Assembly (NCBI GenBank): GCA_905221605.1
Contig: CAJNDS010000011.1
Coordinates: forward strand, 50,001 to 114,000
DNA: 64,000 bases
Source of the DNA: Symbiodinium natans
Lineage: Eukaryota; Sar; Dinophyceae; Suessiales; Symbiodiniaceae
Reading direction: 5' to 3'
The translations under genes and the position numbers were made by a program. The notes under the pieces were generated by a model. It was not told the DNA's origin. It was given only the letters and a program-made list of their open reading frames with translations, and did no database searches. Below are positions 56,341 to 64,000 of the stretch, piece by piece. Position 1 is the first letter of the stretch. Every line of letters begins with the position of its first letter.

Positions 56341-56532
56341 GGAGAACTATTCTTCTTGACAACGCTGCATGTGTTGAAGGTTGTTCGTGGAACGGTCACG
56401 CGAGGACCATCTTGCTGGAGGAGTGTACAGACCATCGCAAAATGTAATTGCGAACGTGAGCGCCACAAGATTGACGCCGTTCGACCGTTGGACTGGAACC
56501 CTCGGCATTCTCATGTTTGGTGAAGCAAGCGA

Positions 56533-56718
56533 ATGCTGAACCAGCTTGCGAAGATGGAAGCCTTTCTTTTGTGGAGGATCTGTTGTGACCAAGGCAAGCT
56601 CGTTGCATCCATAGACCCATGGGCTGCAATCATTGTGGCCACCAAGGTGCCCTGGAGTTGCAGAAAGCTTCAGGAATCGCAAGGAGTGCAAGGAAGGCGC
56701 ACAAAGGCGCACAAGTAG
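56533..56718 (+). CDS. short ORF, unassigned
   Basis: 61 codons from ATG 56533: MLNQLAKMEAFLLWRICCDQ, then IDPWAAIIVATKVPWSCRKL and a basic end. An acceptor at GCGAAG|ATGG suggests a possible exon start. Confidence 0.25.
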   Translation: MLNQLAKMEAFLLWRICCDQGKLVASIDPWAAIIVATKVPWSCRKLQESQGVQGRRTKAHK

Positions 56719-57214
56719 GAGTGAACAACTTGGGGGCTCCAAAGTGATCGCTTTGGTGTTGGACTCCTTGGACTCTGCCATGCTCAAGCCATGATTCCGA
56801 TCCGCAGGCATCAGAAGTCCAGTAGTTTCCCAGTAGTCATTCTTCCTAGATGCTCAGATCGTCAGAGGCAGTAAGCGTGTTTCAACTGAAGACTTGAAGG
56901 CAGTTCTGGCTGACCCGCAGGGGGTTTCGACATGCTCCGCCAGTGTGCTCCATCGTCACAGAGGGTGCCGTGAGACAACGTGCCTCGCGACTCCAAGAGG
57001 AGCCTGTGGTTAGCCCGGTTAGCCTTCGATTCGGCTTTGTGATTGAGGGTGATTGAAGAACGTCCCCTTCACAACTAGTCCGAACGATTCCGAAGGATCT
57101 TGGTGTTCGCGCCTGTCTGGGCTGAAGGCATGCCGAGTGGTCCGGCTTGACTGGACTTGACCTTTGCATTTTGCCTTTTCCACGTTGCATTCTGGGGGCA
57201 AGCATGATTGCAGC

Positions 57215-58078
57215 GCCGCTTGCCTCATCGCCCATTTCACATTGCACAGTCTCACTCTCTCGGCCGCCTGCTCTCGAGTCCCCCTTGCTGGCAGGAGGTA
57301 TGACGAGGTATGTCATCGTTGTGTCGTCATGAGGCAGACATGGGGTAAGCGCCATGGTGTCTACGGTCTTTGAGTCCCCTCCAGCCAATACTCCCATCCG
57401 GCTGTCACTGCTATACTGATCGCAGTCAGCACATGTTAGCTGTGAGCTCACCCTGCAAGACCAAAATTGAGTCCATAAACGCTCGCAGATGCTGTGTGCA
57501 GCGCAGTGCCGCTTGCCTCATCGCCCGTTTCGCATTGCACACTCTTACTCTCTCGGCCGCCTGCTCTCGAGTCCCCCTTGCTGGCAGGAGGTATGACGAG
57601 GTATGTCATCGTTGTGTCGTCATGAGGCAGACATGGGGTAAGCGCCATGGTGTCTACGGTCTTTGAGTCCCCTCCAGCCAATACTCCCATCCGGCTGTCA
57701 CTGCTATACTGATCGCAGTCAGCACATGTTAGCTGTGAGCTCACCCTGCAAGACCAAAATTGAGTCCATAAACGCTCGCAGATGCTGTGTGCAGCGCAGT
57801 GCCGCTTGCCTCATCGCCCGTTTCGCATTGCACACTCTTACTCTCTCGGCCGCCTGCTCTCGAGTCCCCCTTGCTGGCAGGAGGTATGACGAGGTATGTC
57901 ATCGTTGTGTCGTCATGAGGCAGACATGGGGTAAGCGCCATGGTGTCTACGGTCTTTGAGTCCCCTCCAGCAAATACTCCCATCCGGCTGTCACTGCTAT
58001 ACTGATCGCAGTCAGCACATGTTAGCTGTGAGCTCACCCTGCAAGACCAGATTGAGTCCATAGACGCTCACAGATGCT
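57215..58078 (+). repeat. 293-bp tandem repeat, three copies
   Basis: Copies at about 57215-57507, 57508-57800 and 57801-58078; the second and third are almost identical. The recurring 98-codon ORFs on both strands overlap the repeat and are duplicated with it. Confidence 0.97.
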
Positions 58079-58497
58079 GTGTGACGAGCAGAGTGATGAT
58101 TCCCAGAAACGACATGGATTCTACCATGCTGAAAAGCAACGCCAGCGCAGCCTGATACTCAGCACAGCAGCTAGCGCGAACACCGTGGGTTTGGGCGATG
58201 GATGGACCCGTTCCATGTGGTGTAGCTGGCCTGCTGTGGCCAAATGTCCTCCTTCCAGCAGATCCAGCTCCCGACTCTAGCCCATCGCCTGCACAGCCCC
58301 TGGCCTCCCTGGCCTAGTAAGTTAGCCGCAAAAGCTACGAGAAGTTGTTGGGACAAAGTTCGAAAAGTAGAGGATTGCGAAACTGTCATGAGTGCGCAAA
58401 CGAGCTGTGACACTGTGATCTTCCACCCTTCCACCCTGCAACTCCCTGCAAGCTCCCTGCGAGCTTCCGTGGTAGGGGCGGCAACTCATTCATCTTC

Positions 58498-58869
58498 ATG
58501 GCTGCCTTCATGACGAGGCGCTTGAAAAAGAGAGCTCGCGTGGTGTCGAGGCGACTCCTCATTCTCTCATGCAATGTTGCATACCACATGCACCTCATCA
58601 CCCCGGAACCAGCGTGGAGTGCATCGCAGAGGCTGATGGCTGGGCAGAGCGAGGGTGAACCTTGCGGTTTGGCAGCTCGTCAGCTTGTGGCAGACAACGC
58701 TTTCTATGAGGGGCTTGTTCCCCCTAGATACCTTGCTTTGCATTTGCCCCCTCAAGGCAGGCAGATAGCCCAGACAGCCCCCTGGCTTTCACAGAGATGT
58801 GAGATGTGCCAGTCTTCGGCCTTTTGCATTTACTCCACTGCCAAGCGGTCGACTCAAGTGTGCTTCTAA
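58498..58869 (+). CDS. ORF of 123 codons, unassigned
   Basis: ATG 58498. Starts with a basic stretch (TRRLKKRARVVSRRLLIL), continues with LAARQLVADNAFYEGLVPPR and a CEMCQSS pair. No repeat structure and balanced composition; could be an exon plus intron read-through. No family recognised. Confidence 0.25.
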   Translation: MAAFMTRRLKKRARVVSRRLLILSCNVAYHMHLITPEPAWSASQRLMAGQSEGEPCGLAARQLVADNAFYEGLVPPRYLALHLPPQGRQIAQTAPWLSQRCEMCQSSAFCIYSTAKRSTQVCF

Positions 58870-61376
58870 ACACAGGGTGCTGTCGTTTACCTCCTTCATG
58901 CTTGGTCTTATAGTTCTCCTGTGCTCTCCTTGCTTGCACTGCAAGCGGCGCGAGCTTCTTGATCAGGCTGCGCAGGCCGAGCCCTGGTCGCGCCGAATTG
59001 GCTTGCTTCACAGGGCATCCACAGCAAGAGTTCGACGCCTGCCATGCCATCCAAGCTCAGAAGGCCGACCAGCTGCACAATTCCAGATGTTTCTTGATGC
59101 TTTCTCCCATCTTCCCCAGCTGGAGAAGCAGGCTTCTTGCAAAGTGGCCTGCAATGACCATCTGCTGACATGTAGCACAACATCAACGGACTCCGGCTTG
59201 TGCAAGCCGCAGCTCTCCAGATTCGTGCGAAGGCTTTTCCTCTCATCTCAGCAGCTCGGCTAGCCACACAGCTCGCTTAGACACAGCTCGGCTATCCGGG
59301 CGTATGGCAATGCTGACACTTTGCAGTTCGTGCCATGCAGAGACCCTGTACTCTAACCGATGCTTCGTGTCTTCGGGTGCATTGCAGGCATCACGCCCAG
59401 GTCGGAGCCACGTGGCTCAAACCATATCTGCAGATACAGGCTTGTGGGACGATTGCAATCGTTTGGCTGGAAACTCTCTCTTTCGTATGGGCTGTCTTCA
59501 GCGGGTAGTCTGCATCACATCTGCACCTTCAAGGCAGCTGCAAAGTGCAGGATCATCTTGTTCAGTGAGCTCTCGCATGTTTTGCAGACCCAAGCTGAGT
59601 CCGGCAGCACTTGCCCTTTGCATGCGTTGTCCTCCAACACGGCTGCTTTCCGAGTTCGGTGGCCTGCGCCTATGTGTGCCAGCTGTCTGACGCGAAGTCT
59701 GAGCCGCGTTTGCATTCTGTTGGCTGCTTGTCTTGTTGTGTACCCGCAGCAAGAGCACCGGTCGAGCAGAGAGCGCACCCCTTGCAAAAGCTGCACGGTA
59801 GGAGCAAGGAAGCTCGCATCTTGCATCCAACGATTTGCATGAGCTTCTTCCAAGCAGCGCGTCTTCCACGACGGTGCTCGTCTGCCAATCTTTCGTCCTG
59901 AAGCATTGCCAAGGGATGTGGCGACGGAGTGCGTTAAGTGCAAGACCGAGCTGCCCGAGCTCTCCGCTTGCAGTCCTCGACTCCTCCATGTTGGATGGAG
60001 GGCAAAGCCTGGGCATTGAGTCACTGAGCTAGGCCTTTAAGGCAAGGAACGATAGCCGGCCCCCTGCAGCTGTTCCCCTCTTTGAGCAGCGGCATAAACC
60101 GCCAAGAAGGAGGTTAGCAAGGCGGTTCTGAATTTGAGGGTTGTGTGCCATGCAGCTGCTGTTGAGGCCTCACGGCGAACACAGCCTATGCATCTCGCAC
60201 GAGGTCTGAAGCGTTGCTTGAATGGTTTCCTTGATCCAAGGGAAGAAGGCCTGGTCGGAGAGCGGGGCTGCATGGTCTTGCGATTGTTGCAAGACCTACT
60301 CCGAGAGCGCTGTGTCCTTGTTGTCGGTTCCACATCATAGACGTCCGCTTTCCCGACACTTTTCCAAGAAGTGTCGCCTTCTTCCCTCGCACTAGTGAAC
60401 TTGCCCGAGAAGCACAGGGCAGCGCTAGGGAATTTGTGGGTTGCATGCCAGCCAGACACGTGAGAGCCAATTCTTCAGAGGGTGTCGTCATGGCTTGCAA
60501 ATTCAGCTGTCGGTGCTTGCTTCCTGTTGCAACACGTTCGTGTTGTCCACATGCTCGAGCTTGCGCGCGCTGACGTAGCGCAGAGGGTCATTGCCCTGTC
60601 GTGATCGACTGGTTGTTTGACAAGGACCTCCGGACTAGCGGCAAACTGCGTCGCGGGAGAAGAACAATGAAGAATGCAAAGCTCACCTTCCTGTGCTTAG
60701 CGAACGGAATGCATACACCTTGTGGAAATGCCGGCGATAGTAACTGTACTAGCACAGTTTGCAAGCCCAGACTAGGAACCCAAGTTTCATGCCACAAAAA
60801 AGCTCTGGTGACTCGGCATCGGTTCTCATGCCGAAGGAGTCTTACCAGGACGTCCCGAAGGCCCGGTCCTTCTTTCTGCGTCAGAAGGCCCCTGCTCCAC
60901 CTCGTTCGCGGCATTCCTTCGTTCTGTTGAACTCGGCTCGCAAAGTCTGCCGCGTGGCATGAGCTGGGAACAGCCTCGGCCGCTACCAAGGCTTTCCTGA
61001 TTTAGAGAGGCTGCTGCGACAGAGCTCGCTAGTCGATGCTATCCGATTGAAGTTGGTTTCGATGCATGGATCCACTCCCGCGGTCCTCCATGCTATACCG
61101 AGCAGAAGGCCAGGCCTCTACAGGCCTCCAATTGCTCTACCCCCTTCACGTGCATGCTGCGGCATTCTTCGTGACATTCCTTCATTCTGTTGAAGTCGGC
61201 TGGCCACTGTCGCAGGAGCTCGGAACAACTCCCGAAAGCACAGCGAGACTTAAGCCGCTTTCGATGCTTTCCTGGTTTGTTTCGACGTATACACTCTTCC
61301 CGCACACGTCGCCAGTTTTGATCCCACACTGGCCAGCGTGATCAAGTTCACTCCTTGTTGCAGTTGGGGCAGAAGT
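58870..61376. other. no gene assigned
   Basis: Many overlapping ORFs on both strands, none decisive. Diverged internal duplications are visible (60138 against 60433; 60905-60950 against 61155-61200, both with CATTCCTTCGTTCTGTTGAA-like words). Confidence 0.35.
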
Positions 61377-62066
61377 GGCAGAATTCAGATCGGTGCCATT
61401 TTTGCCCTTAGAGGCCCCTTTGCCCCCATCAGCTTGTGAGGCTCTCTGGCTGAAGCCTGAATGGTCTTGAAGATGAGTTCCTGGCATGACAGGCCACTCT
61501 TCCTGTCGTTGAGATCTTCAGCTGCGTGCTCCCTCCCTGGAAAGGGCCTATGGACAAATCCTGGCTGTTATACATTCGCCAGGAGGCAGCTGTCATAGTG
61601 CGCGACAGCGCATGAGAGTGGCGCGGCGTGTCGTGATTGTCGCAAGAATAGCAGTTGGGTCAACTAACAGTGGCCAGGCCCCAGAACAGCTTGGGTCTAA
61701 TGGCAGAATTCAGATCACTGCCATTTTTGCCCATGGAGGCCCCTTTGCCCCTTTCAGCATGTGAGGCTCTCTGGCTGAAGCCTTTATGGTCTTGAAGATG
61801 AGTTCATGGCATGACAGGCCACTCTTCCTGTCCCTGAGATCTTCGGCTGTGTGCTCCCTCCCTCACAGAGCACTTCACAGAGCACTTCAGCCGATCAGAA
61901 GAGCCTATGACAGAGCCTATGGGAAGATCCAGGATGTTGTCCATTCGCCAGGAGGCAGCCGTCACAGTGCGCAGCGCATGAGAGTGGCAGGGCGTGTCGT
62001 GATTGTTGCAAGACCAGCGGCTGGGTCAGCCAACAGTATGGCCAGGCCCCAGAACAGCTTGGACCC
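61377..62066 (+). repeat. ~320-365-bp direct duplication
   Basis: 61377-61698 and 61699-62066 share TGGCAGAATTCAGATC, the GCCATTTTTGCCC segment, the GGCATGACAGGCCACTCTTC segment and the CATTCGCCAGGAGGCAGC segment; the second copy carries a ~45-base insertion with an internal CACAGAGCACTT duplication. Confidence 0.95.
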
Positions 62067-62514
62067 AATGGGGTTATGAGACATTTTCTACAATCCATAG
62101 CAAGACTTCAGGAGTACTGAGTTTCATTCAATGTTCTGGAGTTGCGGGCTTCCATTGTGCAGCGCCCCAAGGGTCTGCTTACTGCAGTGTTGCCGAGCTC
62201 CATGCAGTCCGGTGCGCGCACACCATCCATCCGCATCTTCCTTGCTTTAGGTTTGTCAGGCACATGGCTCGACCTCTTACACCGGGCAATTCGGGTCTAG
62301 ATCCTCAAAAGCACCGCCGCTATCAAGTCAAAAGGTTGCTCAAAGAAGCTCCGCATCACATTGAGAGCCGGAGTGAGATCTGCATTGCGGCGATGTCCAT
62401 GTCGAGCTTTCGGTGTCCTCGTGGTGAGAACTTGAAGACTTGGGTCGTTTAGGATGTTAGCGTCCTTGGGCACAAAGTCATGGTCGGGACGGGGGGCTTG
62501 TCATCCTCCGAGAC

Positions 62515-63345
62515 TCCACATGCGCCATTTCCCGAAGTGCATCCCCGCGCGCAGCTTGCTGGTCTTAGACGAGACATTGGAGTCAGCAAAGTCTTTGAGA
62601 GGGCGACGCAGGCAGCCGATCTGCCATGTGACATAGGGCATGTTGGATGATTTGACGCTGCCAGCGAAGTTGATTGCCATGAGAAACTTGCCAGTGGATG
62701 CTGCATGGTTGGGCCTTCGCTTGATATCAAAAGGGCGGCCGACCAACTGCATGCGGTCCTCAAAGCGATTCTTCCCAGAATCGCCCAACGGCTGCATCTC
62801 TTGCACTTAGGTCCGTGTTCCCTGGGTCTCTGCTGTTGGAGCCGTTGCAGCTGTTGGGAGCTAACCCATGCTTCAGTGAAGTCGTAACCTTCGAGGCTCC
62901 TGATGTTCAGCTCTGCCGGGGGTCTCTGAGATGGGGCCTATGCCCGCGCCATTTCCTGAAGCGCATCCCTGCGCGCAGCTTGCTGGTCTCAGACGAGACG
63001 TTGGAGTCAGCAAAGTTTCTGAGATGGCGAGGCAGCCGATCTGCCACGTGACATATGGCATGTTGGATGAGTTTGCTCTGCCAGCGAAGTTGCTTGCAAT
63101 GAGAAGCTTGCCAGTGGATGCTGCATGGTTGGGCCTTAGCTTGATATCAATGAACGGTCAGCCCGTCACCTGCATAGGGTCCTCTAAGCGATTCTCCCAG
63201 AATATGGTTGCATCTCTTGTTCTTGGGTCCGTGTGTTCCATGGGTCTCTCCTGTTGGGGCCGTTGCAGCTGCTGGGAGCTCACCCATGCTTCAGTGAAGT
63301 CATGACCTTCGAGGCTCCTGATGTTCAGCTCTGCCGGGGGTCTCT
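62515..63345 (+). repeat. ~425-bp direct duplication
   Basis: 62519-62935 and 62944-63350 are ~88% similar by eye. A minus-strand frame in copy 1 (HAASTGKFLMAINFAG, SNMPYVTWQIGC) is broken in copy 2 by a 4-base length difference near 63025, so at most one copy is functional. Confidence 0.92.
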
Positions 63346-63399
63346 GAGATGGGGCCTATGCCAGCATTCACTTATTTCCACGAGGGGAGGGGCCCTTAT

Positions 63400-64000
63400 G
63401 CAAGGCCTGCAACCCAGCGGGACCGTAAGATCAAGACACCTCCACACCATGTTCTCACGCAGCGCAGCTGCAGATTGGAGGTACTCCTTACTGCGGCTTT
63501 CCTCAACGCTGGAAGCTCCGTGCGCCGCAGATTCACCATGCTTCTCCTGGGATGCCTCCAGGTCTGAGGTCCGCAGGATTTGCAGGATTTGCAGTGCAGG
63601 TCTCCCAGTCTCCCGAAGCAGCACAGACTACTTGAAGTCCCGACTCGGCATATGACTGTGACTCACGTCTGACTCTCGAGTCTTTTGGGCTTCGGCCATT
63701 CCAGCGGTGCCACGCTGCCGATTCCTCATCTCCCGCTCTTCCTCATCTACTTCGTCTCTTTCTTTCTGTTCTTTTCGTCTTTGTTTCTCTCTTTCCGTGT
63801 CACCGTGTCACTTCGGCTCGGTGCTCCGGTCTGAGGTCTGACTTCGCACTGCGCGTGCCCCACATGTGCACCACATGCAATGCCATGCACCTCTTGGTGC
63901 ACGTGTTGCTTCCGGCAACGGGGAGAACTTTGCACGTCCCAAGTAAGCCCGTGAAGCATGTTTTGTGGGTCTTCAGGCACGCAACCCACCCATCGAAATA
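63400..64000. other. no gene recognised; pyrimidine-rich end
   Basis: Contains a CT-rich tract at 63725-63800. Nothing else can be supported. Confidence 0.35.

Noticed and set aside
54403-56359. Repeated zinc-finger-like frames (e.g. CHCEACHH on -) in the 309-base array
   Set aside because: Unit length is not a multiple of three, frames break between copies and open frames exist on both strands; no evidence of coding selection.
1-64000. Dinoflagellate spliced-leader relics, rRNA and tRNA genes
   Set aside because: I looked for the conserved leader core (CCATTTTGGCTCAAG) and for obvious rRNA/tRNA sequence and saw none; GCCATTTTTGCCC near 61402 and 61731 is only a partial resemblance. A covariance-model search would be decisive.

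Overview
The window reads as nuclear DNA of a dinoflagellate (inference). The evidence is a protist gene cut into very short exons with GT, GC and GA 5' donors and AG|G acceptors, one dominant coding strand (+), a very repeat-rich GC-leaning background, and dozens of short plant-type telomere-like (TTTAGGG)n tracts scattered through introns. I saw no bacterial operon, rRNA, tRNA or CRISPR array, and no dinoflagellate spliced-leader relic.

Layout. (1) 1-4.4 kb: an apparently intronless gene (1702-3441, +) for a multi-pass membrane protein that resembles the DUF3556 family, which I know mainly from Actinobacteria. (2) 4.4-16 kb: tiny candidate exons on +, several with coiled-coil character (Q/E/K/R-rich), separated by telomere-like repeats and small inverted-repeat elements. 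They could be the N-terminal part of the next gene or a separate gene. (3) 16.4-27.8 kb, with likely C-terminal exons to about 33.1 kb: a tubulin tyrosine ligase-like (TTLL) polyglutamylase gene. It was found by translating short segments between repeats; almost every signature block of the TTL/ATP-grasp fold is present in order, and most exon phases join exactly. (4) 34.6-38.2 kb: a C-tract-punctuated satellite flanked on both sides by a second short repeat in opposite orientations, followed by an AT-rich island (38.6-39.0 kb). (5) 39.4-43.8 kb: further exon-like segments on + and compound microsatellites. (6) 43.8-64 kb: the telomere-like tracts stop (last tandem tract about 41.3 kb) and a different repeat community appears: ~0.7-kb, ~309-bp, 293-bp, ~320-360-bp and ~425-bp tandem duplications plus a dispersed ~60-bp family. 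A few exon-like ORFs occur here, none assigned to a family.

The most interesting feature is the way genes and repeats interlock. Telomere-like tracts, MITE/introner-like hairpin elements and microsatellites lie inside the TTLL introns, and in three places the intron begins with, or just ahead of, the telomere-like repeat, so the repeat or sequence next to it supplies the GT donor. The TTLL enzyme would add glutamate chains to tubulin in axonemal or cortical microtubules. The DUF3556-like protein has no known role. Exon boundaries are predictions by eye; transcript data would settle them.
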